A stretch of 64,000 bases of DNA from Acidobacteriota bacterium (GCA_029781855.1 JAKOVX010000068.1:124001-188000); one strand, 5' to 3'; shown: positions 45,410-54,013, counted from the first letter of the stretch. The notes: generated by a model not told the origin, from the sequence alone. Numbers and translations: made by a program.

Positions 45410-47119
45410 CTAATTGTCCGTTGTCGGCGGCGGCGACTGGCGGATCGGCGAAGACGACTGGATGGTCATCGTCGAGCCCTTCATCAATTGCAGATCGTCG
45501 CGTCCTTGCAGAATGACCGAACCTGCACCTGCGCCCGCACCGATCGCCGCACCGATCGCTGCACCCGTTCCGCCGCCGGCGATCGCACCGATTATGGCAC
45601 CAATTCCGGCACCGATGCCGCCGCGTTTCGCGGTCTGGGTCGTTTGGTTGCTGCCCTTTGCAGAGCCTTCCGAGTCGACCTTCACGACCTTGCCGTTCTG
45701 ATCGGTGATCGCCTGGAGGTTTCCGGCAAAATCGTATGTCTTGCCGTTAACGAGCGTGATCTTTTCGAAATTGAACGTCACATTCGAACGGCCGGTCGCC
45801 CGTCCAGAACGGTTGACGCCCGAGATGTAACCCTCGATCGTGGCACCGCGAAATTCGTTCGGCGACTGGACCGTCAGCCGGAATCGGTCGTCATTTTGCG
45901 ACGCTTTAGTATCGATCGTGGTCTCGAGCACGCCGGTGATGATCTCGCCGTTCGGTACCACGAAATCGCCGATGCGATTGGTCACTATCGGCCGTGAGCC
46001 TGTCTGACGAGTGTTACCGTTAGGTCGGTTGCCCCAACCGCCGTTGTTGCTGCCATTCGGCTGATTTCCCCGATTGTTCGGGTCGCCGCCATTGGTCGGA
46101 ACGGTACCCTGATCGTTGTCCGAGTAGCCGCCATTTTGATCTGTATCGTTGCCGCCACCGTTCGGATCAATACCGAGTCCGGCGACGTTGTCAGTCTTGT
46201 TATAGACGCTCTCGGCAAAGACCGTTTCACTAAGGTAATCCGTCGTGATCCGCCGCGAGACCTTGAGCGTGCGGCCGCCGTCGACCGACGTGAACGTCAC
46301 CGTGTAATCGGTCTCTCCTCCGCCGAGGCTCGACACGGTCAAACTCGGGCCGTTCAAAGATGCTCGCAATCGAAGCGAAGCGCCCTTGCCATCCGGCTCC
46401 GTTTTTTCGGTTCCGTCGGCGATTATGGTAACCGGCGATGCTTCCGAAGTGGCTAAGGTTACGCGGTTTCCGCGAACGTCTATTGCGATCTGTGCCGGCG
46501 GCTCAAGCCTGCCCTTGAGTTCGTCTCGCTGATCGCTCGTAATATTTATGTTGCCGATCGCGTCGTCGACGGTCTCGCTCTTATTCACGTCCAGCGAATA
46601 TGTGCCCGAGAGGCCGACCATGACTGTTCCGTTCTGGACCGGATAACGGTCGTCAGCGACGGGCGGAGCATTATCGACCTGATCCCAACTGGCCGTAATT
46701 CCGTAGTTAGCGGCAAGACGGTCTATCTGGCTGCGAACACCGGCCCAATTGTCCATCACCATGCGATTTTGCTGATTCGTGATCAGGAACTGGTCGATGT
46801 TTCGTGCCGCCTCGATGATGCGGTTGACGTCGTTCTTGCTCTCGCGTCTTTGGTCAAAATTGGATTGAAAATCCCGAACGCTCGAACGCAGGGCTCGAAC
46901 CATATCGTCGGCCTGCTCGACCGTGTCGCGATCGGCCGAACTGCTCCGTAACTGATCCGTTAAGCCATAGTCAAAATCTTCGATCTTCGATGACAGGCCT
47001 CGCATCGCATCCCTGACCTCACGGTCATTCCGCCGCTGTGCGTTGGCCAGGCCCGCACTCGCGAGAATAAACGCGGCGGCCAACGCAACGGCCGCAAACG
47101 ACATTACAGATCTTTTCAT
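45410..47119 (-). CDS. Large exported protein with glycine-zipper C-terminus
   Basis: A 569-residue protein with a signal peptide (cleavage at ANAQ, about residue 28). An N-terminal helical part has Arg/Asp/Gln-rich segments. A central beta part includes a Gly/Asn/Pro-rich linker (GGNDTDQNGGYSDND and onward). Near the C-terminus a glycine-zipper stretch (GGIGAGIGAIIGAIAGGGTG and onward) could insert in the outer membrane. I do not recognise the full architecture. ATG 47126-47128 is an alternative start with an equal ribosome site. A strong terminator follows. Confidence 0.75.
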   Translation of the reverse strand: MKRSVMSFAAVALAAAFILASAGLANAQRRNDREVRDAMRGLSSKIEDFDYGLTDQLRSSSADRDTVEQADDMVRALRSSVRDFQSNFDQRRESKNDVNRIIEAARNIDQFLITNQQNRMVMDNWAGVRSQIDRLAANYGITASWDQVDNAPPVADDRYPVQNGTVMVGLSGTYSLDVNKSETVDDAIGNINITSDQRDELKGRLEPPAQIAIDVRGNRVTLATSEASPVTIIADGTEKTEPDGKGASLRLRASLNGPSLTVSSLGGGETDYTVTFTSVDGGRTLKVSRRITTDYLSETVFAESVYNKTDNVAGLGIDPNGGGNDTDQNGGYSDNDQGTVPTNGGDPNNRGNQPNGSNNGGWGNRPNGNTRQTGSRPIVTNRIGDFVVPNGEIITGVLETTIDTKASQNDDRFRLTVQSPNEFRGATIEGYISGVNRSGRATGRSNVTFNFEKITLVNGKTYDFAGNLQAITDQNGKVVKVDSEGSAKGSNQTTQTAKRGGIGAGIGAIIGAIAGGGTGAAIGAAIGAGAGAGSVILQGRDDLQLMKGSTMTIQSSSPIRQSPPPTTDN

Positions 47120-47264
47120 TGTGGTCATCCTTTTCCTATCGCGCCGAGGGGCGCAATTCCTTCCGCGCATTATGAAGCATTTTGTGTGCCAATGGTTGTT
47201 AGCGTAACGCCGGCGATGCCCGTCGACTATGGTAAAATCGAGCCAACGGCTAAGGAATAAAACT

Positions 47265-47714
47265 ATGACAAACGATAGCCCAAAAGCAACGGTCCGTTAT
47301 GCGGGTGATGAATTTTTTATCGGCACGACCCCGAGCGGTCATGCTCAAACAATTGACAGCAAAGGGGATAGGCACGACGCCCCGTCGCCGATGGAGATGC
47401 TGCTGGTTTCGGTCGCCGCCTGTACGGCGGTTGACGTGATCTCGATCCTGAAGAAAAAGCGGCAGGATGTCACCGAATATCTCGTCGAAATAACAGGCGA
47501 CCGCGCTGCGGAGCATCCACGCAAATATACGGCGTTCCACGTCCACCATATCGTGCACGGACGAAGCGTTTCGGCAGAGGCCGTCGAGCGTTCGATCGAG
47601 CTCTCGGACACCAAATATTGCTCCGTCGCCGCCACCGTGCGCCCGACCGCGGAGATCACGACGAGCTACGAGATCATCGAGGTGTCAGAACCATCTGCGG
47701 CAGCGGGTGGTTGA
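47265..47714 (+). CDS. OsmC family peroxide-reducing protein
   Basis: A 149-residue OsmC/Ohr-family protein that reduces organic peroxides with two cysteines. The redox pair is Cys53 (VAACTAVDV) and Cys119 (TKYCSVAATV). Family blocks GHAQTIDSKG and SPMEMLLVSVAACTA are present. The start is ATG 47265 with an AAGGA site; a 12-codon extension is rejected. It is separated from the HEAT-cyclophilin gene by 30 bases. Confidence 0.93.
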   Translation: MTNDSPKATVRYAGDEFFIGTTPSGHAQTIDSKGDRHDAPSPMEMLLVSVAACTAVDVISILKKKRQDVTEYLVEITGDRAAEHPRKYTAFHVHHIVHGRSVSAEAVERSIELSDTKYCSVAATVRPTAEITTSYEIIEVSEPSAAAGG

Positions 47715-47744
47715 ACGCCCGATTTCAGTTAAAAAAGCCAACTT

Positions 47745-49919
47745 ATGTATCGATACATACTGACCCTCTTCGCGGCCATCTTGCTTGGCGTAAGTTTTTC
47801 TTCTGCTCAAGTACCGACCACAACTCTGATAAAGATCGTCAAGGCGGAGGACGCCCGGCGATACGACGAGGTACTCGAGGGCCTCATCAAGAGCCCGGAT
47901 CTGGCTGTTCGGGACCGGGCAGCGCTTGCGGCCGGACGGATCGGCGACGATCGGGCAATTCCGGCTTTGGTGGAATTGCTTGAAACGGAAGCGGCGATCA
48001 AGACCGCCGCGATGGCCGCGTTCGCGATCGGCGAGATCGAATCCGTGAAAGGCGCGGACGCCATCCTCAAAGCCCTAAACGATCCCGCGACGCCGAATGA
48101 GGTCCGTGCCCGCGCCGTCGAGGCCGCTGGCAAGATCGCCGCGGCGAACGCCAAGGACCCAAAGGCAAAGGAACTCGGCAAGGCGATCATCTCGACGCTC
48201 GAATCGGAGTACGCCAAGGCCGCCAAATTTGACCGCGAAACCGTGCTGCTCGGCCTAACGGCATTGTTGCGTGTCAGGCCCGAGGGCGCCGACGTGACCG
48301 CCGCCCATTTTCTGACCAACCCGGACGCCCGTGTCCGATCGGACGCCGGCAACACGATGACGCGTATCAAGGCGAAGAATGCCAACCCGACCCTTCGCAA
48401 AATGCTCGCTTCCGACACCGACCCGATCGCCCGCGCCAACGCCGCCCGAGCCCTCGGTGCAGCGGATGACAAAGAGGCGGTCGATGTTTTGATCAAGGCT
48501 GCGACCACGGATACCGATTCCAGAGTCCGGGTCTCGACTATCCGTTCGCTCGCGGCACTGAAAGATCCCAAATCAGCCGAACCGCTTTTGAAACGCGGCG
48601 ATGAACTGCTCGCAGCCTATTCGGAAGTCAAAAAACCGAACTTTATTCCGACCGAACAAAACGAGTTCATTGAGATCGCGGTCGCGCTTGGCCGAATATT
48701 GGCAAATACGGACAACGAGCGTGCGGACAAGCTATTGTTGGATTTCGGGAGACTCGACAAGGGCCAGTCGCCCGACGTTTATTTAGCCCGGGTTCGAATT
48801 GGCCCGAAACGCGGCGAAGCAGGTTCGCCGAAGCTGACCGACTGGCGGCAATACAGCACTATGGCCCAAATTGTAGGTGAGTTTGCCGATATTGAGCCCA
48901 AAAGTGAGGTCGGTAAGCAGATGAAAACAGAGGCTCCCGGCATCATTCGCCCGCTTGCCAAGGCATTCGCTGAGGCTGATCCGGCAACCGAAGGTAAACG
49001 GATGATGGCAGGTCCTGACGCGCTTCAAGCATTTGCCCGTTTTAAGACGGAGGACCTCGGTGCGATAGCGCGGCTCGCGCTTCAAAACAAAGACGTACAA
49101 ATGCGCGCGACCGCAGCGGGAATTTTGGCCGATCTGCCATCGTCAAACGAAAACGCCGACGCACTGCGTTTTGCGCTTGACCGAGCCCTGAAAATCGACA
49201 AACAAGAAAATGATGCACAGTTGGCCATCATGGACGCCCTTGTAAAACTCGCCGGCCGAGAATCGATTTCCGAGGTAAGTAAAGCTATTTACGCCCCGGA
49301 TTACCTTGTAAGGAAAAAAGCGCTTGAATTGCTCCAACAGTTCCCCGGTTGGTCAGACACACCGGTCCTCGGAACCGCAAAGGAAAAGATGATGACAGTG
49401 CAGCCGTATGATCCGAAGACTGGAACGAAGCTCGGTCAGGTATTGAACACCGACGCCGACTATCGCCGGGCGGTGATGCGAAAGAACGGCAGCGTAAAGG
49501 CCGTTCTGACCACTGAGAAGGGCACGTTTACGATCGTGTTTAACCCCGAGGAAGCCCCGCTGACCGTCGACAATTTTATCAAGCTCGCCCGCTCGGGATA
49601 TTTCAACGGCCTTGAGGTCCATCGTGTTGTGCCGAATTTCGTGATGCAGGACGGCGATCCTCGCGGTGACGGCAACGGCGGTCCGGGATGGTCCATCCGC
49701 TGCGAGATCAATATGCTGCCGTACGATCGCGGTGCGGTCGGCATGGCACTCTCCGGCAAGGACACCGGCGGCTCGCAGTGGTTCGTCACGCATTCGCCGC
49801 AGCCGCACCTCGATGGCGGCTACACGGTCTTCGGCCACGTGAACGAAACCGATATGAAAGTCGTAGATAGTATCGTGCGTGGCGATAAGATCATCTCGGT
49901 GAAGATTGTTGGAAGATAA
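47745..49919 (+). CDS. Exported HEAT-repeat / cyclophilin fusion protein
   Basis: A 724-residue exported protein (signal peptide to SSAQ, about residue 22). Residues about 35-540 consist of HEAT-like repeats (LAAGRIGDDRAIPALVELLE, MAAFAIGEIESVKGADAI, AARALGAADDKEAVDVLIKA). A cyclophilin domain follows from about residue 580, with VVPNFVMQDGDPRGDGNGG, GAVGMALSGKDTGGSQWF and LDGGYTVFGHV. The HEAT part is probably a client-binding platform and the cyclophilin end the isomerase. Confidence 0.9.
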   Translation: MYRYILTLFAAILLGVSFSSAQVPTTTLIKIVKAEDARRYDEVLEGLIKSPDLAVRDRAALAAGRIGDDRAIPALVELLETEAAIKTAAMAAFAIGEIESVKGADAILKALNDPATPNEVRARAVEAAGKIAAANAKDPKAKELGKAIISTLESEYAKAAKFDRETVLLGLTALLRVRPEGADVTAAHFLTNPDARVRSDAGNTMTRIKAKNANPTLRKMLASDTDPIARANAARALGAADDKEAVDVLIKAATTDTDSRVRVSTIRSLAALKDPKSAEPLLKRGDELLAAYSEVKKPNFIPTEQNEFIEIAVALGRILANTDNERADKLLLDFGRLDKGQSPDVYLARVRIGPKRGEAGSPKLTDWRQYSTMAQIVGEFADIEPKSEVGKQMKTEAPGIIRPLAKAFAEADPATEGKRMMAGPDALQAFARFKTEDLGAIARLALQNKDVQMRATAAGILADLPSSNENADALRFALDRALKIDKQENDAQLAIMDALVKLAGRESISEVSKAIYAPDYLVRKKALELLQQFPGWSDTPVLGTAKEKMMTVQPYDPKTGTKLGQVLNTDADYRRAVMRKNGSVKAVLTTEKGTFTIVFNPEEAPLTVDNFIKLARSGYFNGLEVHRVVPNFVMQDGDPRGDGNGGPGWSIRCEINMLPYDRGAVGMALSGKDTGGSQWFVTHSPQPHLDGGYTVFGHVNETDMKVVDSIVRGDKIISVKIVGR

Positions 49920-49923
49920 CAAC

Positions 49924-49956
49924 GTTAGCCACAGAGTGCACAGAGAACTCAGAGAA
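49924..49956. repeat. Left inverted arm of the GxxExxY cassette
   Basis: Begins ttagccacagagtgcacaga and continues to cagagaa. It is an imperfect inverse of the arm at 50316-50346 over about 32 bases. The word cagaga recurs at about 9-10 base spacing. The GxxExxY start codon (49956-49958) begins on its last base. Confidence 0.8.
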
Positions 49957-50324
49957 TGGAAAACGATGTCCTGACACAGAAGACAATTGGTGCCGCGATC
50001 GAAGTGCACAGAACGTTGGGGCCTGGATTACTCGAATCGATCTATGAAGAGGCTCTTTGCCACGAGTTTGACTTACGCAGGATACGTTATCAGAGACAGC
50101 TTGAGATAGATGTGGTTTACAAAGAAAAAGTTATCAAGGGCCAGAGGATCGACCTTCTCGTGGAAGACCAGGTGATCGTAGAGATCAAGTCACTCAGCAA
50201 ACTCCCGGAAGTCTCAACGGCGCAGATCCTGTCATATCTACAAGCAACCGGACTTAAGCGTGGCCTATTGATCAACTTTGGAGCAAAAATGCTCCGCGAG
50301 GGTATCAAACGAATTTCTCTGTGA
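49956..50324 (+). CDS. GxxExxY protein (predicted PD-(D/E)XK nuclease)
   Basis: A 122-residue protein with the family signature Gly24-x-x-Glu27-x-x-Tyr30 (GLLESIY). The nuclease-like core is Asp66 in QRIDLLVED and Glu76-Ile-Lys78 (VEIK), matching D-(x)n-ExK. Pfam-type annotation places this family in the PD-(D/E)XK superfamily; no substrate is known to me. The gene is framed by inverted repeat arms, starts at the left one, and its TGA stop (50322-50324) is inside the right one, so gene and repeats look like one unit. Confidence 0.9.
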   Translation: MENDVLTQKTIGAAIEVHRTLGPGLLESIYEEALCHEFDLRRIRYQRQLEIDVVYKEKVIKGQRIDLLVEDQVIVEIKSLSKLPEVSTAQILSYLQATGLKRGLLINFGAKMLREGIKRISL

Positions 50325-50346
50325 CCTCTGTGTTCTCAGTGGCTAA
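50316..50346. repeat. Right inverted arm of the GxxExxY cassette
   Basis: Begins tctctgtgacctctgtgttc and ends cagtggctaa. Read on the other strand it aligns with the left arm at 49924 with about 25 of 32 bases matching. It contains the GxxExxY stop codon and ends 2 bases before the DUF4112 gene start. Confidence 0.8.
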
Positions 50347-50348
50347 AT

Positions 50349-50828
50349 ATGGCTGATTTGCAAAAACAGATCGAGATTGAAAAGGGACTCGATAATCTGG
50401 CGTTCTACCTGGACGATCTGTTTCGGATACCGGGCGTGGGTTGGCGTTTCGGGCTCGACGCGATCATCGGTTTGATCCCGAATGTGGGCGATACGCTCAC
50501 GAGTTTTGCGTCGTTCTATATTCTGCTCGCCGGAGTGCGCTACGGCGTGCCGAAGATCACGCTGCTGCGGATGGCGTTCAACATCGGCCTCGATTACCTG
50601 GTGGGCTCGATACCGGTCGTCGGCGACGCGTTCGATTTTGTATGGAAATCGAACAAGCAGAACATGAACCTGATCCGGAAACGGGCGTCCGGCCACGGCA
50701 AAGGCAAGACGAGTGATTACGTCTTCGTTTTCGGCCTGATCGGAATTTTGATCGCCATTTTGGTCGGATCGATCTTTGCCAGTGCATTTGTCATCTACTG
50801 GATCCTGACCAGCCGGCCGCTGATCTAG
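50349..50828 (+). CDS. DUF4112 membrane protein
   Basis: A 159-residue protein with the DUF4112 signature: LDDLFRIPGVGWRFGLDAII, GLIPNVGDTLTSFASFYI, and LVGSIPVVGDAFDFVWKSN. It has two hydrophobic segments in the domain and a C-terminal membrane helix (about residues 130-152). Function is unknown. Its start lies just after the right arm of the GxxExxY cassette. Confidence 0.88.
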   Translation: MADLQKQIEIEKGLDNLAFYLDDLFRIPGVGWRFGLDAIIGLIPNVGDTLTSFASFYILLAGVRYGVPKITLLRMAFNIGLDYLVGSIPVVGDAFDFVWKSNKQNMNLIRKRASGHGKGKTSDYVFVFGLIGILIAILVGSIFASAFVIYWILTSRPLI

Positions 50829-50855
50829 GTAATTTCATTACATTTAAACGCCGAA

Positions 50856-50898
50856 AGACACGGATAAGATCAAAGATGTGAACATATCCGTGTCCGTC
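50856..50898. repeat. acacggata-type intergenic inverted repeat
   Basis: gacacggata (50857-50866) pairs perfectly with tatccgtgtc (50884-50893), with weaker matching outside. It shares its core with the element at 12205. It lies between the convergent DUF4112 and thioredoxin-like genes and could act as a terminator. Confidence 0.6.
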
Positions 50899-50960
50899 TG
50901 ATTTTGGGGAATTAGCTCTCGATCCGGAACACTGACCGATCGGCCGTGTTTCTCCGGCAT

Positions 50961-51434
50961 TCAGGCTGCTGCGGCCGGCAGAGCGAACATTTTGTCGAGC
51001 GCGGTTTGAAGCACAGTTATGCCGTACTCGCCGGCGGCTCGTGTCTTGAGCTTGCCCTCCGCGTCAAACAAATAATAGACCGGCACCCAGCCCTGTTCGT
51101 TCAGGAAAGCGTCCTTTAATTTATGAAGGCTGTCGACCGCGGTCGGCTCAGTAATATGATTTGCCTGCATCGCTTCGTTGACCGTGTCGAGATCGGTGTC
51201 CGCCTCATACCGCGGCATGTGAACGGCAATGGTCTGCAGGCCGAGTTCGCCGTACTTTGCCTTGATCTCGTTTAGCTGCGGCATCTTGTCCTTGCAGATC
51301 CCGCAGGAGACCGCCCAAAAATGGACAAGCGTCGGCTTTCCCTTTGCGTGTTCCAGTGTGTCCTCGAGCGAGCCGTTGAACCAGGTGGTTGCCCCTTCGA
51401 GCGACGGCATCGCATCTCCAATTCTCATTGGCAT
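50961..51434 (-). CDS. TlpA/thioredoxin-like disulfide protein
   Basis: A 157-residue thioredoxin-fold protein with the redox motif Cys44-Gly-Ile-Cys47 (FWAVSCGICKDKMP), an AhpC/TSA-type core and the cis-Pro region WVPVYYLFDAEG. It has no signal peptide, so it is cytoplasmic unless an anchor was missed. It lies 95 bases downstream of the peroxiredoxin gene on the same strand and may reduce or accompany it. Confidence 0.85.
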   Translation of the reverse strand: MPMRIGDAMPSLEGATTWFNGSLEDTLEHAKGKPTLVHFWAVSCGICKDKMPQLNEIKAKYGELGLQTIAVHMPRYEADTDLDTVNEAMQANHITEPTAVDSLHKLKDAFLNEQGWVPVYYLFDAEGKLKTRAAGEYGITVLQTALDKMFALPAAAA

Positions 51435-51465
51435 ATGATTACTCCGAAAAAAAGATGATGAATTA

Positions 51466-51523
51466 GGGTGGTGAGTGATGAGTTAAGAGATGTTCTTGAA
51501 CTTCACCACTCACCGTTCACCAC
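51466..51523. repeat. ggtgagtgg-type intergenic inverted repeat
   Basis: The left arm ggtggtgagtgatgag (51466-51481) is the approximate inverse of the right arm cttcaccactcaccgttcac and onward (51501-51523). It lies between the peroxiredoxin gene and the thioredoxin-like gene. Confidence 0.6.
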
Positions 51524-51529
51524 CGCTGG

Positions 51530-52111
51530 TTATACAGTCAAGTTCTCCTGGCCCGGCTTCCAATCCGCTGAGCAAAGTCCGCCGGTCTGAAGGCCCTGCA
51601 AAACGCGAAGCGTCTCGTCTACCGAACGTCCGATGTTCAGATCGTGTACGACCGCATACTGAAGAACGCCGTCCGGGTTGATGATGTACAGGCCGCGAAG
51701 CGCGATATTCGCCTCTTCGACCAGGATGTTGTATTTCGCTGCCAGACGGCCGCCGACATCCGAAGCGAGCGGGTAACGCAGGCCCTCGATGCCGTTCTTG
51801 TCGCGCGGGGTCTTGATCCACGCACGGTGCGAGTGGACCGAGTCGGTCGAGATGCCGATAACCTCGGCTCCAACGCCGTTCAGCTCATCGAGACGATCCG
51901 AAAAAGCTGTAAGTTCCGTCGGACACACGAAGGTAAAATCGAGCGGGTAGAACACGAGGATCAACCATTTGCCTTTGTAATCCGAAAGCTTAACGTTTTC
52001 GGCCAAAGTATCCATGTTCTTCGTCGACGGAAGGTTAAAATCCGGTGCCGGTTGGCCGACCTTGGCCATGGTGACCGTGTTTTCTGTTGCAGTTGCTGTA
52101 CCTGTTGACAT
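51530..52111 (-). CDS. Typical 2-Cys peroxiredoxin
   Basis: A 193-residue thiol peroxidase. The peroxidatic Cys63 is in LDFTFVCPTELTAF, and the resolving Cys180 is in TGGLCSADWKPG. Other family blocks: DYKGKWLILVFYP, GISTDSVHSHRAW and YPLASDVGGR. A strong AAGGAG ribosome site precedes the start (ATG at 52109-52111). It is the middle gene between PerR and the thioredoxin-like gene. Confidence 0.95.
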   Translation of the reverse strand: MSTGTATATENTVTMAKVGQPAPDFNLPSTKNMDTLAENVKLSDYKGKWLILVFYPLDFTFVCPTELTAFSDRLDELNGVGAEVIGISTDSVHSHRAWIKTPRDKNGIEGLRYPLASDVGGRLAAKYNILVEEANIALRGLYIINPDGVLQYAVVHDLNIGRSVDETLRVLQGLQTGGLCSADWKPGQENLTV

Positions 52112-52145
52112 AATTTTATCTATCTCCTTGTTTTGATTTCCGTTT

Positions 52146-52228
52146 GACCACCGAGAACGCAGAGGCAGCTGAGAGGCTGCAAAGAATAGCGTGTAGCCCC
52201 ATTTACTTTCTACGTCCTCGGTGTTCAG
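52146..52228. repeat. ccgagaac-type intergenic inverted repeat
   Basis: The left arm gaccaccgagaacgcagagg (52146-52165) is an imperfect inverse of the right arm ctttctacgtcctcggtgtt and onward (52206-52226). It is a relative of the repeat flanking the GxxExxY gene. The TGA stop of the perR gene (52225-52227) falls at its right end. Confidence 0.65.
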
Positions 52229-52629
52229 TTTTTTTCTAAGCAGTCAGGGCAGACGCCCCTTAAAGTAAACTCCAAAAATTCCGGTTTGAAATGCGAATAG
52301 GCAGCGGCCTTGTCCACCAATTCCTTCGGGTGTTCCATCTCGATATCGACCAGCTTTCCGCAACTTGTGCAGATCGCATGATCGTGCCGCGACGTCATTC
52401 GGTCAAACCGGCTGGCGCCGTTGCCGAACTGTATCTCGGCGATGTGTCCGGCATCTTTCAGGAACCGAAGCGAGTTGTAGACCGTGGCGAACGAGATGCT
52501 CGGCAGTTTTGCCTTGGCATACGCAAAGACCTCGTTTGCCGTAAGGTGCTCGGGCCGTGCACGGATCACCGCGAGAACAACCTCACGCTGTTTGGTCAAA
52601 CCCAGATCCTGTATTGGTGCTAATTCCAT
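52225..52629 (-). CDS. perR: PerR-type Fur family peroxide regulator
   Basis: A 134-residue Fur-family repressor. Residues at the regulatory metal site match PerR: His28, Asp76, His82, His84 and Asp95 have the same spacing as B. subtilis PerR His37, Asp85, His91, His93 and Asp104. The Asp (not Glu) at the last position favours PerR over Fur. Structural zinc cysteines are C87/C90 and C127/C130. The winged helix is in the N-terminal 80 residues. A good promoter with a PerR box lies just upstream, so it likely represses itself and perhaps the peroxiredoxin next to it. Confidence 0.92.
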   Translation of the reverse strand: MELAPIQDLGLTKQREVVLAVIRARPEHLTANEVFAYAKAKLPSISFATVYNSLRFLKDAGHIAEIQFGNGASRFDRMTSRHDHAICTSCGKLVDIEMEHPKELVDKAAAYSHFKPEFLEFTLRGVCPDCLEKN

Positions 52630-52646
52630 ATCGTATCAACTTAGAT

Positions 52647-52661
52647 TTATAATAATTCTAA
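52647..52661. promoter_or_regulatory. PerR box in the perR promoter
   Basis: The sequence ttataataattctaa differs at one position from the PerR box consensus TTATAATnATTATAA known from Bacillus. It overlaps the minus-strand -10 hexamer, as expected for a repressor site. Not tested. Confidence 0.78.
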
Positions 52662-52677
52662 TTACAACACTTGTCAA
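52649..52677 (-). promoter_or_regulatory. Sigma-70-type promoter of perR
   Basis: On the minus strand TTGACA (52672-52677), a 17-base spacer and TATTAT (52649-52654) match the -35/-10 pattern closely. The perR start codon is 20 bases further on. The -10 sits inside the PerR box. Confidence 0.78.
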
Positions 52678-52769
52678 GTCTGATCTGGACTGAGCGCGGC
52701 ATATGCAGCGTCGAATTCGGCGACAGGCAAAGTTCACACAATGAACTGACGCGTCTGACGTCGCTGCCG

Positions 52770-53906
52770 TTAGTTTTTGGTGCTGACGAGCAGTTTTCGC
52801 CGAGCCTCAACGATGAGGCCAGCACGTTTTGACGTGACCTGGATATTCCGTTCAGCGATGCCGCGGGTCGCGACGACCGGAATTTTCGGCATGTAGGTGA
52901 CGACGTAGTAGGAATCGATCATCTTGGCGACTAGAGGCGCTTTGGCGACCATCTCGTCCGGAGAATCGGGCAGAATGAACTCGCCATTCGTGTCCGTTGC
53001 GAGCTTTTCGAGCTGAGCCTGGCTTGTTTCGAGATCGTCCTGTCGGGCCTTCAGTTTTCTGATCAGGGTGCGGTCAAGATTGATGGTCGGGCCGATCTTT
53101 GGTGCCTGGGCTGCATCACGCGCTCCATTCGGGAGCTGTGCGGCGATCTCCGGTGGCAAGGCCTTCGGTGCAGGTGTATTCGAAATACCTTTCGTACGAG
53201 GCTCGATGTCGGCGGCCTCCATCGAACTGTAGCTAAGCACGTGGACAGAAATGCTCGTTGTCAGCAGACGCTGGATCGCGTCGAACTTCGCCGACGAACG
53301 CCCGAGGCTGTCGGTGCCGTCGGTGATCAGTACAAGCTGCCTGTTTTCCAGAGGTTCGCGTAGAAGGAAATCCGTCGCCATTTTCAACGCGTCGACGAGC
53401 ACGTCGCGGCGGCCGAACGTGGTCTTTTTTGCAATTGCGGCAAGGGATTGCGCCTTGTCGGTCGTCCATTCATCGACGATCTCGGCCTTGTCGCTGTACT
53501 GCATTATCGCGACCGAATCGTCGGGCCGGAGCGACGAGACAACTGCTTTTGCTACCTTACGGGTCCAGTCGAGGCTCTTTATCGCTCGAAGCTCGCCGCC
53601 GGTATCCATCACGATCAGCACGTTCGCCGGCAACCGCCGGACACTGCTCGGCTGATGCAGGATGTTGTCCTCGGTGATCACGAGGTCATTTGCGGTCACA
53701 TTCGGAAAGAATGCGCCGTTCTCGTCGAAGGCGAGCACATTGAGCTTGATCTCTTCGGTCGAGACGCGAACCGTGTCGTCCGCCGGAGTCGGAGTTGGAG
53801 TAGCTTGGACCCGGCCGCTTTGAGCCTTGAGGCTGACCGGCGAGACAGCCGCGGCAAAAACAAGAAACACGGCCAAAACTAGAGTTCTTAGATAAACGCG
53901 ATCCAT
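52770..53906 (-). CDS. Exported VWA-domain protein with degenerate MIDAS
   Basis: A 378-residue protein with a signal peptide (to LKAQ, about residue 29), a Pro/Thr-rich linker and a von Willebrand factor A domain (about residues 95-290). The metal-site motif normally DxSxS reads Asp101-Thr-Gly-Gly-Glu (LIVMDTGGE), so metal binding is questionable. DGTDSLGRSS and YYVVTYMPK are typical of Acidobacteriota VWA proteins. The start is ATG 53904-53906; a longer frame to 54017 lacks a clear start. Confidence 0.82.
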   Translation of the reverse strand: MDRVYLRTLVLAVFLVFAAAVSPVSLKAQSGRVQATPTPTPADDTVRVSTEEIKLNVLAFDENGAFFPNVTANDLVITEDNILHQPSSVRRLPANVLIVMDTGGELRAIKSLDWTRKVAKAVVSSLRPDDSVAIMQYSDKAEIVDEWTTDKAQSLAAIAKKTTFGRRDVLVDALKMATDFLLREPLENRQLVLITDGTDSLGRSSAKFDAIQRLLTTSISVHVLSYSSMEAADIEPRTKGISNTPAPKALPPEIAAQLPNGARDAAQAPKIGPTINLDRTLIRKLKARQDDLETSQAQLEKLATDTNGEFILPDSPDEMVAKAPLVAKMIDSYYVVTYMPKIPVVATRGIAERNIQVTSKRAGLIVEARRKLLVSTKN

Positions 53907-54013
53907 TATTTTGTATGATGCCGCTTTAACTAATAAATTTGCTTTGCGTTCGTTCGTCGGACCAATATCGGCCGATCGCCTCGCACAACGTATCAATGTG
54001 CGTGTCCATCGGA

